Assembly: GCA_958428365.1 (NCBI GenBank)
Contig: CAUAFT010000027.1
Location: 1 to 12,469, forward strand
DNA length: 12,469 nt
Source of the DNA: an uncultured Lachnospiraceae bacterium
GTDB lineage: Bacteria; Bacillota; Clostridia; Lachnospirales; Lachnospiraceae
Direction: 5' to 3'
The notes beneath the pieces are model-generated. The model was not told where the DNA came from and made no database searches. It worked only from the letters and a program-made list of their open reading frames with translations. Both the position numbers and the translations under genes were made by a program. Positions within the stretch are counted from its first letter, which is position 1. Each line of letters starts with the position of its first letter. Below are positions 1 through 6,217 of the stretch, in pieces.

Positions 1-52
<52 letters not shown>

Positions 53-77
53 ATAATCGAGAATTTTGCAAATACAA

Positions 78-148
78 AGCGGGTGATGGGAATCGAACCC
101 ACGTATCCAGCTTGGAAGGCTGGTGTTCTACCATTGAACTACACCCGC
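78..148 (-). tRNA. tRNA-Gly (anticodon TCC)
   Basis: This is a complete cloverleaf on the minus strand. The acceptor GCGGGTG pairs with CACCCGC with discriminator T, the D arm is GTTCAATGGTAGAAC, the anticodon loop CTTCCAA gives TCC (reads GGA), and the T loop is TTCGATT. The discriminator U is usual for bacterial tRNA-Gly. No CCA is encoded. It lies 25 bases upstream of tRNA-Arg in transcription order and 4 bases downstream of tRNA-Pro. Confidence 0.97.
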
Positions 149-152
149 GGAG

Positions 153-227
153 TCGGGGTGACAGGATTCGAACCTGCGGCCTCCTGGTCCCAAACCAGGC
201 GCTCTAGCCAAGCTGAGCCACACCCCG
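153..227 (-). tRNA. tRNA-Pro (anticodon TGG)
   Basis: This is a complete cloverleaf on the minus strand. The acceptor CGGGGTG pairs with CACCCCG with discriminator A, the D arm is GCTCAGCTTGGCTAGAGC, the anticodon arm CCTGG-TTTGGGA-CCAGG gives TGG (reads CCA), and the T loop is TTCGAAT. It is the first gene of the left tRNA cluster, directly behind a consensus promoter at 270-298. Confidence 0.97.
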
Positions 228-269
228 TGTTTTGCAATATTCAAGTCGTTCACTCGTGACGCAAGACAT

Positions 270-298
270 ATTATATAATAGTAAAATTCAAATGTCAA
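270..298 (-). promoter_or_regulatory. Consensus sigma-A promoter for the Pro-Gly-Arg tRNA cluster
   Basis: On the minus strand there is a perfect TTGACA (298-293), a 17-base spacer, and a perfect TATAAT (275-270). The expected start of transcription near 263 leaves about 35 bases of leader before tRNA-Pro. A fully consensus promoter fits stable-RNA expression. Confidence 0.92.
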
Positions 299-317
299 TA
301 AAAAATTTCGATTTTTT
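299..317 (-). terminator. Possible weak A/T-only terminator after the yfcE-type gene
   Basis: Just past the stop codon at 326, the minus strand has an A-rich arm, a CGAA-like loop and a run of six T's (AAAAAT / ATTTTT pairing). The stem contains no G-C pairs, so it is weak at best, and it abuts the -35 box of the tRNA promoter. Operon transcripts may read into the tRNA cluster. Confidence 0.35.
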
Positions 318-325
318 TGACTTTT

Positions 326-805
326 TTACAAATAATGAATCGTATAGTGGGCTTCCCCTTCCCGGTCGATCTCCATCATAATAAAAGACGGCTGTCTTCC
401 CGGCTGTCTCGGATAGGAAATGCTGCCCGGATTTAGCAGCGTAACTCCCTTTTCATGCTCGATCACAGGTCTGTGGGTATGTCCGAACATGGCGATGTCC
501 ATGCTCCTTCCATAGGCTTCTTTTCTCAGATTTTCCAGCCCCGCCGTAACATAGTAGTAATGTCCATGAGTGATCAGCGCCTTATAATTCCCAATACAAA
601 TCTCCTTTTCCTTCTCCAGCATGGAAAAGAAATCATTATTGCCCGCAACGATCTCCACCGGACATCCCGCCATCGCGGCTATGTAGTCCTCATAACCTTC
701 GGCGTCTCCCAGGTGGATCAAAAGGTCGATCCTGCCCATCTTTTCCAACGCCCTCTGAAGATTCTCATGGCGCCTGTGCGTATCGCTTACAATCATTATT
801 TTCAT
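326..805 (-). CDS. YfcE/MJ0936-type metallophosphoesterase
   Basis: This is a 159-residue calcineurin-like phosphoesterase of the YfcE/YsnB family; known members hydrolyse phosphodiesters with two bound metal ions, but the physiological substrate is usually unknown. The metal-site motifs appear in order: D8-x-H10 (SDTH), GD at 33-34, GNND at 55-58, H80-G-H82, and GHTH at 108-111, followed by NPGS at 125-128. Length is normal for the family. I chose the ATG at 805 because AGAGGTGG lies 5 bases before it; the in-frame GTG at 814 lies inside that ribosome binding site and has none of its own. It is the last gene of the five-gene operon, 19 bases after rdgB. The same rdgB/phosphoesterase pairing occurs in Bacillus subtilis as ysnA-ysnB. 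Confidence 0.93.
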   Translation of the reverse strand: MKIMIVSDTHRRHENLQRALEKMGRIDLLIHLGDAEGYEDYIAAMAGCPVEIVAGNNDFFSMLEKEKEICIGNYKALITHGHYYYVTAGLENLRKEAYGRSMDIAMFGHTHRPVIEHEKGVTLLNPGSISYPRQPGRQPSFIMMEIDREGEAHYTIHYL

Positions 806-824
806 CTTTTCCACCTCTACAGCA

Positions 825-1424
825 TTAAAATCCTCTGTGCTTCAATTCCTCTTTCATCGCCCGCAGCGCCTTTCCCCTGTGACTCAGCTCATTTTTCTGA
901 TCCATGGAAAGCTGCGCCGTGGAACAGCCGTATTCCTCCACATAAAAAATCGGATCGTAGCCAAACCCATTCTCTCCTGCCGGATCCTCTCCGATATAGC
1001 CCTCCATGGCTCTTCGTAAGACCAATACCTCCTTATCCGGTAAAACTGCTGCAATAGCACAGACAAACCGCGCCGTCCTTTTGCTCTTTTCCACTCCTGC
1101 AAGCCGCTCTAAGAGATTGGCGTTCTTGATCTCATAAGAGGTATCCTCCCCCATATATCTTGCAGAATAGACCCCCGGCTCCCCGTTCAGATAGTCGATC
1201 TCCAGTCCGGAATCATCTGCCAGCACGATATCATCTGTATGCCTTGCAATGGCTTTTGCCTTGATCACGGCATTCTCCTCAAAGGTCTTTCCATCCTCCA
1301 CGATATCGGTCTTAATTCCCGCTTCCTTCATGGACAGGATCTCCAATCCCATGTCCTCCATGATCGCCTTGATCTCCTTCATCTTCCCGGCGTTTCCCGT
1401 TGCAAAAATAATTCTCTTTTTCAT
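825..1424 (-). CDS. rdgB: XTP/dITP diphosphatase (non-canonical purine NTP pyrophosphatase, RdgB/HAM1 family)
   Basis: This 199-residue cytoplasmic enzyme converts dITP, ITP and XTP to the monophosphate plus pyrophosphate, keeping deaminated purines out of DNA and RNA. The family signatures are all present: the N-terminal TGNAGK phosphate-binding motif (9-14), E49 in the FEENA segment, ADDSGL (69-74) with the catalytic Asp pair, GEPGVYSARY (81-90), FGYDPIF (154-160) and SHRGKAL (181-187). Length matches the family. The start at 1424 has AAGGAG 9 bases upstream; the ATG four codons earlier touches that site directly and is too close. The ribosome binding site overlaps the stop codon of the upstream amidase gene (TAAGGAG), indicating translational coupling within the operon. 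Confidence 0.96.
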   Translation of the reverse strand: MKKRIIFATGNAGKMKEIKAIMEDMGLEILSMKEAGIKTDIVEDGKTFEENAVIKAKAIARHTDDIVLADDSGLEIDYLNGEPGVYSARYMGEDTSYEIKNANLLERLAGVEKSKRTARFVCAIAAVLPDKEVLVLRRAMEGYIGEDPAGENGFGYDPIFYVEEYGCSTAQLSMDQKNELSHRGKALRAMKEELKHRGF

Positions 1425-1437
1425 GCTTCCCATCTCC

Positions 1438-2484
1438 TTAATATCCCTCGTCAAAAGCCCGCAGAACAGACTGGTAGATACCCTCTGCCACCGTCTTCTG
1501 ATACTCTTTTGAATTTAATTTTTCCAATTCCTCCGGATTTGTCATAAAGCCCACCTCAATCAGCGCCACCGGAACCTTTGCAGACCGGATGATAAAAATA
1601 TCGTTTCCTGCCACCAGTCCCATATCGGCGCTGCCGCAGGTACTGGTCACTTCTTCCAGACAGATCTGGGCAAGATCCTTAGATTCCCGGTCTGATTTCT
1701 TCTCATCATACATCACCTGGGTTCCGTGAATTTTGCTGTATTGGGAACCCGACATGGAATTGTTGTGAATGCTGATGAACAGATCCGCCTCCGCCCTGTT
1801 GGCAAGCTCCACGCGCTCCGAAAAAGAGGGATTGCTGTCATCCAGCCTCGTATAATACACGCCGATCCTTTCATTTTCCTCTAACAGCTTTTGCAATTCC
1901 AGAACGATCCCAAGATCAATATCCTTCTCGCAGATTCCCTGCTTCGCCGCCCCCGGCGCATTTCCGCCGTGTCCTGCATCAATAACGATCACCTTATCAT
2001 AGATCTCATGGGGAGAGGTAAAATCCAGATAGAGATATTTCCCCGAACAGGTCTTTTCCGTCTCCAGCACCTTGTCCAGTACGATCTCGATCACTGCCTT
2101 TCCCCCGGCATAATCCATAACCACATCGCTAATGTTCCTGCTGCTTCCCACAAGGGAATTATCATATAAAAAATCCGGGCTGTCCGTTGGGATCACCAGC
2201 TCAACCGTCTGAGTCAGGTAATTCTGTTCCACCTCCACTTCGCTGGCGTCACAGCCCTCCGGAAGTTCCACCCGAAGCTGTTGGGGAAAATTGATCTCCT
2301 CATCCGTGTTGATAGCGCTGATGCCCACTCTCTCGCCACCCGCCAGCAGCAGGTCCTCGAACTCCTCCCTCCCAAAGGCAAGGGAAATCCCATGCAGCTT
2401 TGGCAGATAGGAAAAGGCGGCGCAGGCAATAATGGAGAGAATGACACAAAAACACGCGGATATCTTTAGTACTTTCTCCTGCAT
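1438..2484 (-). CDS. Exported N-acetylmuramoyl-L-alanine amidase (Amidase_3, CwlD-like catalytic domain)
   Basis: This is a 348-residue zinc amidase that cleaves the bond between N-acetylmuramic acid and the stem peptide of peptidoglycan. Residues 6-27 form one hydrophobic segment (signal peptide or membrane anchor). Residues about 35-160 are beta-rich, with a pattern resembling an AMIN-like wall-targeting module, but I cannot confirm the family. The catalytic domain runs from about 163 to 345. Likely zinc ligands are H172 (DAGHGG), E186 and H240 (SIHNNS), with catalytic E310 (IEVGFMTNPEE). CwlD itself is near 240 residues, so the N-terminal module is an addition. The start has AGGAGG 4 bases upstream, overlapping the protease gene's TAG. 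Sitting 8 bases after an exported protease suggests joint action at the cell surface. A role in spore cortex (as CwlD) or cell separation is inference. Confidence 0.93.
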   Translation of the reverse strand: MQEKVLKISACFCVILSIIACAAFSYLPKLHGISLAFGREEFEDLLLAGGERVGISAINTDEEINFPQQLRVELPEGCDASEVEVEQNYLTQTVELVIPTDSPDFLYDNSLVGSSRNISDVVMDYAGGKAVIEIVLDKVLETEKTCSGKYLYLDFTSPHEIYDKVIVIDAGHGGNAPGAAKQGICEKDIDLGIVLELQKLLEENERIGVYYTRLDDSNPSFSERVELANRAEADLFISIHNNSMSGSQYSKIHGTQVMYDEKKSDRESKDLAQICLEEVTSTCGSADMGLVAGNDIFIIRSAKVPVALIEVGFMTNPEELEKLNSKEYQKTVAEGIYQSVLRAFDEGY

Positions 2485-2492
2485 ACTTCCTC

Positions 2493-4157
2493 CTACTTCC
2501 CTGCATATGCCTTAATGCAGAGATTGCACGCCTGGGTGTCTTCCACATGCTCCCAGCTTTGTCCATCAGGGCTGATATAGCCCTCTCCGTCCGACAGATC
2601 CACGTTTGCCGTGGTGGCGTCCGCCGCATACTCGATGGCGAGCGGATGCACTGCATCCGGCGTACTCAGATATACTACCACCGCAAATCTCTCCCCGCTT
2701 TTGACCGGGATCTGCTTTTCAAATGGAATGGTGTAATACCCGGCATTGTCCAGTTTTCCCTCTGCCACCAGTTCCTTTTTTTCAAAGGACTCTATGCCCT
2801 GAAAGTTTCTCACCACATAGACCCGGTAAGAGGTGTCCTTTCCCGTGGCATAAAATCCCGCCGCCTGCAGCTTTTCTTTCTGTCCCGCCTCAAATATATT
2901 GGCTCCGTAGACCGAATCCTTATTATAACCCAGCTGGCCTACCCAGCCGCACAGATCCGACTGATAGATACTGTCGTAATTGTCCGTGCTCTCCACATCA
3001 GTGTACACCACATTGTGGACTCCGATATTGGTATCGTGATAGGAAATGTAAAAGACTCCATTGTCTCCAAAATCCGCTCCCCAGCTGTTCTGGCAGATAA
3101 AGGCTCCGTCTCCCTCCAATTCCATAGAAAAATTCTCCTTTGGATAATTGTCATCCCATCCGATGATCATAACGTCGTGATTTGGCTTTTCCGTACCGAT
3201 GTAGCAGTAGGCGTTCTTGCTGCTGTTGTAAAAGGAGGACTGACTCTGGGAACTGCGAAGGGCACTGTAAATGGAAGTCTGAACCCCTCCGTATTTGAAC
3301 ACCGCCTCCTTGATCTTCTCAAAATCCTTTCCCTCAATGACCTGGATCTCCTGTACATGCTTCACCGCTTCCAGCCCATCCGGAGATTCCCCGTCTCCGT
3401 AGGGATCGTCCGCCTCATAGACCGGACCCTGCCAGGCTGTGAGATATGCCATCCCCATGGTATATTCCCCTCCGTCGTTCTGGGTCTGGCTGAAACTGTT
3501 CTTTAAGGACATATGATCCACGGAGAACTGCAGATGTTCCTCCGGCAGCAGAGAAGTCTCTAAGGCTCCCACTGCTGCAGACGCCCAGCAGGTTCCCAGG
3601 CTTCCCTGATTTTTCACCGCCGTGGTGCGTCCCTTATCCCTTAGATCGTATTTCACGGGATAGATAGAAGCCGCCCCGGAGATGTCCGTGGCAGTCGCCA
3701 TATTCTTCTCTATATTCCAGGTATAGTCATAGGCAAGAGATTCGGAAAGTTTGGACGCGGAGACATAATACTCATCTCCCTCCCGGAGAAGATCTTCATC
3801 CTCCACGGAAAAATCCGCGCTCTCCTCGTGTTTTTCCACCACGAGCCTCTCCTTCTCATAAAGCCCTGCGCTGCAATTAAAACTGTCCCGGATCAAAGAG
3901 ACCGGAACCATGATCTCCAGATCGTCGTCCATATAGATTCCCGTGTCCTCATTGCTGTAGATCCGATTGTCCACCACCAAAGAGAGCGGATTCTCATTGA
4001 CGCTCTCCGCGATCAGAGGATTCCAGATCTCGCGGTCGATCTGCGCCCCGCGAAACGTCTCCACCTGCTCGTTGCCGGCGCCTATCCTGCTAAATTTTAT
4101 CATCATCACCAACAGTAGGATTACTGTCAGGCAGATATATCGTTTTGAATACTTCAA
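2493..4157 (-). CDS. Secreted papain-like cysteine protease (peptidase C1A) with extra N- and C-terminal domains
   Basis: This is a 554-residue exported protease. Residues 1-28 are a Lys/Arg-led hydrophobic signal segment. Residues about 45-158 look like a copper-amine-oxidase-N-type module (beta strands with MVPVSLI and YYVSASKLSE), often found on clostridial surface proteins. The C1A domain spans about 168-385, with oxyanion Q184 (VKNQG), catalytic C190 (GTCWAS), H327 (NHDVMIIGW) and N357 (QNSWG), all intact. There is no obvious inhibitory propeptide. Residues about 390-554 are beta-rich and resemble the lectin-like domain that follows C1 domains in clostridial proteases. The start is a TTG whose bases overlap the upstream TGA stop (TTGA); AGGAG lies 5 bases before it, and no other start preserves the signal peptide. 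Substrate is unknown; it is co-transcribed with the wall amidase. Confidence 0.93.
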   Translation of the reverse strand: MKYSKRYICLTVILLLVMMIKFSRIGAGNEQVETFRGAQIDREIWNPLIAESVNENPLSLVVDNRIYSNEDTGIYMDDDLEIMVPVSLIRDSFNCSAGLYEKERLVVEKHEESADFSVEDEDLLREGDEYYVSASKLSESLAYDYTWNIEKNMATATDISGAASIYPVKYDLRDKGRTTAVKNQGSLGTCWASAAVGALETSLLPEEHLQFSVDHMSLKNSFSQTQNDGGEYTMGMAYLTAWQGPVYEADDPYGDGESPDGLEAVKHVQEIQVIEGKDFEKIKEAVFKYGGVQTSIYSALRSSQSQSSFYNSSKNAYCYIGTEKPNHDVMIIGWDDNYPKENFSMELEGDGAFICQNSWGADFGDNGVFYISYHDTNIGVHNVVYTDVESTDNYDSIYQSDLCGWVGQLGYNKDSVYGANIFEAGQKEKLQAAGFYATGKDTSYRVYVVRNFQGIESFEKKELVAEGKLDNAGYYTIPFEKQIPVKSGERFAVVVYLSTPDAVHPLAIEYAADATTANVDLSDGEGYISPDGQSWEHVEDTQACNLCIKAYAGK

Positions 4158-5317
4158 TGCAACTCCTCACCACTTCTTCTCTTGGGCGGTTTCGGTCCCA
4201 AAAACTGATAAAAATAGGTCTTTAACATACCGTTATAGATCTTCCGGTTCTTGTCCGCCTTCCTTCCAATATGCTGCTGCGCCTGCTCATAGCTGGTAAT
4301 CAGGAACATGGACCAGGAATCCAGCCCCCGATACATCTCGCCGATCTGTCTGTAAAGCTCCGGCAGGTCCTCCTTCTCCTCCAATCGCTCTCCATAAGGA
4401 GGATTTGATATAATAAACCCATACTTTTTCGGATGATGCATCTTAGAGACTTCCCGCTGCTGGAAATGGATCAGGTGATCCACTCCCGCTCTTTTGGCAT
4501 TCTCCCTGGCAGCTTTCACAACCTCCCCATCTATATCATATCCCTGGATGTCCACTTTGATGTCTGTATCCACCATTTCGCCAGCTTCCTCGATCACTTC
4601 ATACCAAAGCCGCTTTGGAATCAGGTTTGTCCACTTTTCTGCGATAAATTCCCGGTTTAATCCAGGCGCCATATTGGCAGCCATCATCGCCGCCTCAATG
4701 GGAAATGTCCCACTTCCGCAAAAAGGATCCACTAAGATCCGATCCTTATGCCAGGGTGTCAGCATAATCAACGCCGCTGCCAGCGTCTCAGAGATGGGCG
4801 CCTTGCTGGTCATGGTACGGTATCCCCTCTTATGTAAGGATTCCCCGGTGGTATCCAGGGTCACGATCACTTCATCTTTCATAAGGAAGATTCTCACCGG
4901 ATACGCCGCTCCGTCCTCGGAAAACCAGTCCACATGGTATCTCTGCTTCATCCTCTCCACCATCGCCTTTTTGACAATGGACTGGATATCGGAAGGGGAA
5001 AAAAGTTTACTCTTGATGGAAGTCGCCTTGGTCACCCAGAACTTTCCGTCCTTCGGTATGTATCTCTCCCATGGCAGGGCTTTGATTCCCTCAAACAGCT
5101 CGTCAAAGGTCCGGGCATGGAACCTTCCCACCTCCAGAAGAACCCGTTCCGCCGTCCTTAAAAAAATATTCGCCCGGCAGATTCCCTCTGCGTCCGCAGC
5201 AAAGGTCACTCTGCCGTCCTCCACTTTCGTAATCTCATATCCCAGATCATAAATTTCTCTTTTGCACACTGCCTCCAGACCAAAATGGCAGGGCGCCGTC
5301 AATTGGTAATTTTCCAT
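4154..5317 (-). CDS. THUMP-domain RNA guanine-N2 methyltransferase (RlmL N-half / YpsC family)
   Basis: This is a 387-residue class I SAM-dependent methyltransferase of the group containing B. subtilis YpsC and the N-terminal half of E. coli RlmKL, which makes m2G in 23S rRNA. A ferredoxin-like/THUMP region covers about 1-160. The Rossmann methyltransferase domain follows, with motif I VDPFCGSGTFPIE (196-208), acidic motif GYDID (259-263) and the target-base motif NPPYGER (305-311). The C-terminus is basic (KPPKRR). Length is standard for the Firmicute form. The start is the ATG at 5317. The frame extends upstream to a TTG at 5386, but that TTG is the -35 hexamer of the promoter, so it cannot be in the mRNA. 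The ribosome binding site before 5317 is weak (GAAAGAG). It is the first gene of the operon and overlaps the protease gene by 4 bases. Confidence 0.93.
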   Translation of the reverse strand: MENYQLTAPCHFGLEAVCKREIYDLGYEITKVEDGRVTFAADAEGICRANIFLRTAERVLLEVGRFHARTFDELFEGIKALPWERYIPKDGKFWVTKATSIKSKLFSPSDIQSIVKKAMVERMKQRYHVDWFSEDGAAYPVRIFLMKDEVIVTLDTTGESLHKRGYRTMTSKAPISETLAAALIMLTPWHKDRILVDPFCGSGTFPIEAAMMAANMAPGLNREFIAEKWTNLIPKRLWYEVIEEAGEMVDTDIKVDIQGYDIDGEVVKAARENAKRAGVDHLIHFQQREVSKMHHPKKYGFIISNPPYGERLEEKEDLPELYRQIGEMYRGLDSWSMFLITSYEQAQQHIGRKADKNRKIYNGMLKTYFYQFLGPKPPKRRSGEELH

Positions 5318-5354
5318 ATCCGTTCTCTTTCTAAAAATACTCTGATAATCTACT

Positions 5355-5386
5355 ATTATACTATCTGTTCGTTTTTCCGCTGTCAA
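5355..5386 (-). promoter_or_regulatory. Sigma-A promoter of the five-gene operon
   Basis: On the minus strand, TTGACA (5386-5381) and TATAAT (5360-5355) are both perfect, but separated by 20 bases. A 17-base spacing is available with the weaker -10 TAGTAT overlapping the same site. Transcription would start near 5348, about 30 bases before the methyltransferase ATG. Confidence 0.75.
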
Positions 5387-5405
5387 TCTTTTTTCTTTTC
5401 CATTT

Positions 5406-5717
5406 TTAATCCAGATTCCGCTCCTGAACCGCCCGGATTCCTCCCACCAGAGTGGATACCGAATATCCCATTTCCTGCAGCTTTTTGGCAGCCATCATAC
5501 TCAGACTTCCCCGTTCACAGTACAAAACATAAATCTTTGTGCGATCCAGCCGGGGCGCCCACCACTCCATATCGTCATATGGAAGATTTTTTGCCCCTTG
5601 AATATGATAGAGCTCATAGTCCTCTTTTTCCCGAACGTCGATGAACTCCACATTCTCACGTTCCTGATAGGTCTGAATGTCTCTTACGCCGATTGTCTTT
5701 ATTTCTCTTGGTGTCAT
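5406..5717 (-). CDS. Single-domain rhodanese-like sulfurtransferase
   Basis: This is a 103-residue cytoplasmic protein with one rhodanese domain, a fold that carries sulfane sulfur as a cysteine persulfide (PspE/GlpE/YqhL-type). Visible landmarks are FIDVREKEDYELYHIQGAKN (25-44) with the conserved DVR and H-x-x-GA elements, the strand YVLYC ending in catalytic C67, the active-site loop CERGSLS (67-73), and the C-terminal GG (92-93). The loop follows the C-x-x-G-x-S pattern of active rhodaneses, so activity is likely. The ATG at 5717 has GAGGGGA about 9-10 bases upstream. It lies upstream of the operon promoter with no clear hairpin terminator after it, so some read-through into the methyltransferase is possible. 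Sulfur donor and acceptor cannot be deduced. Confidence 0.92.
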   Translation of the reverse strand: MTPREIKTIGVRDIQTYQERENVEFIDVREKEDYELYHIQGAKNLPYDDMEWWAPRLDRTKIYVLYCERGSLSMMAAKKLQEMGYSVSTLVGGIRAVQERNLD

Positions 5718-5744
5718 ACGCAGCTTCCCCTCTCTTTATAGAAA

Positions 5745-5776
5745 AACAGATTACAAAGATTTCTTTGTAATCTGTT
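5745..5776 (-). terminator. Perfect 15-base-arm dyad with T-run: terminator or attenuator between the Asn-rich gene and rhodanese
   Basis: AACAGATTACAAAGA and its exact reverse complement are separated by only TT. On the minus strand the stem is followed by TTTTTC, the layout of an intrinsic terminator for the small gene at 5820-5996; the plus strand lacks a T-run. It sits 27 bases before the rhodanese start. A perfect TATAAT at 5787-5782 without a clear -35 would start transcription near or inside the dyad, so a regulatory (attenuator or operator) role for the rhodanese gene is also possible. Confidence 0.7.
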
Positions 5777-5819
5777 CTTACATTATACTATTCCGTTTTG
5801 AATGATTTGTGCTAACGGC

Positions 5820-5996
5820 TTAGTAGCAGTTATTTGCATCACTGGCAGAATTAGTAGACTTGTTGTTCGCCTTGTTGCTTGCCTTGTTGTTGCCTGCTTT
5901 GTTTCTTCCACAGTTTGTAGAATTAGTACTGTTTGTACCCTGAGAATTTGTTGCGTTTGTTCCTCTGTTTGTTGCATTTTCTGCATTTTTTGCCAT
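5820..5996 (-). CDS. Small Asn/Thr/Ala/Lys-rich protein of unknown function, 58 residues
   Basis: I do not recognise the family. ATG at 5996 is preceded by AAGGAGG with an 8-base gap, the best ribosome binding site in the window. The 58-residue product has 17 Asn, 9 Ala, 7 Thr, 7 Ser and 5 Lys, almost no hydrophobic residue, and two Cys (C29, and C57 next to the C-terminal Tyr). Asn recurs every three to five residues: an early TN-type part (NATNRGTNATN, then TNSTNSTN), then an NK-type part (NKAGNNKASNKANNKSTN). There is no signal peptide or membrane segment. Overlapping frames give a longer Q/T-rich product and an antisense hydrophobic one, but neither has a ribosome binding site. A spore-associated or DNA/surface-binding low-complexity protein is a reasonable guess, supported only by the composition and a sigma-G-like upstream sequence. 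Confidence 0.8.
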   Translation of the reverse strand: MAKNAENATNRGTNATNSQGTNSTNSTNCGRNKAGNNKASNKANNKSTNSASDANNCY

Positions 5997-6033
5997 GATT
6001 GCTACCTCCTTAGTTGCTTTTTCATTGCCTAAT

Positions 6034-6063
6034 TAGTATCTATAAAATTCGTACAATTATTCA
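6034..6063 (-). promoter_or_regulatory. Candidate sigma-G (forespore) promoter for the Asn-rich gene
   Basis: On the minus strand, TGAATA (6063-6058), a 17-base spacer, then GATACTA (6040-6034). The known B. subtilis sigma-G pattern is close to TGAATA and CATACTA with 17-18 bases between, so only one base differs. A start near 6027 gives a leader of about 30 bases ending in the AAGGAGG site. The region is A/T-rich, which raises the chance of a random match. Confidence 0.45.
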
Positions 6064-6074
6064 TATATGTACAT

Positions 6075-6103
6075 TGTATTTGAAAAACTTTTATATTACA
6101 ATT
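6075..6103 (-). promoter_or_regulatory. Alternative weak sigma-A promoter for the Asn-rich gene
   Basis: TTGTAA (four of six consensus bases), a 17-base spacer and TACAAT (five of six) are seen on the minus strand upstream of the sigma-G-like element. If used, it would give vegetative expression with a leader of about 75 bases. Coordinates are accurate to a base or two. Confidence 0.35.
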
Positions 6104-6107
6104 CTAC

Positions 6108-6131
6108 TGTAAAAGCGTATGCGCTTTTATA
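6108..6131. repeat. Short inverted repeat TAAAAGCG / CGCTTTTA
   Basis: Eight perfect pairs around a 4-base TATG loop, extending to ten pairs with one G-T. It lies between the terminator at 6168-6201 and the promoter candidates of the Asn-rich gene. It has no following T-run beyond its own arm. It may be an operator or just a local hairpin. Confidence 0.4.
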
Positions 6132-6167
6132 GTTATACCCCTTATTAATTATTTATACTCCCCTCAC

Positions 6168-6201
6168 AGAAAAGACCGATGGCTCCCCATCGGTCTTTTC
6201 T
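6168..6201 (-). terminator. Strong intrinsic terminator after the 763-residue protein gene
   Basis: Arms AAAAGACCGATGG and CCATCGGTCTTTT (13 perfect pairs, 15 with the next two outer pairs) enclose a 4-base loop, and the minus strand reads TCTTTTCTG at the exit. It begins 17 bases after the stop codon at 6218 and separates this gene from the Asn-rich gene. Confidence 0.9.
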
Positions 6202-6217
6202 ACATCCTTATATTCGT

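Noticed and set aside
2547..3506. Long 319-codon plus-strand frame opposite the C1A protease
   Set aside because: The antisense strand of a gene with an intact catalytic tetrad; no ribosome binding site or recognisable domain.
4494..5252. 252-codon plus-strand frame opposite the methyltransferase
   Set aside because: Antisense shadow of a well-supported family member; no start signal or domain.
5783..5986. Minus-strand 67-codon Gln/Thr-rich frame
   Set aside because: It overlaps the Asn-rich gene in another frame and its start lies too far from the AAGGAGG site, which is spaced for the ATG at 5996.
5802..6032. Plus-strand 76-codon frame encoding a Cys/Val-rich, membrane-like peptide
   Set aside because: It is the codon-for-codon antisense of the Asn-rich gene (Asn/Thr/Ala codons reverse to Val/Ile/Cys codons) and has no ribosome binding site.
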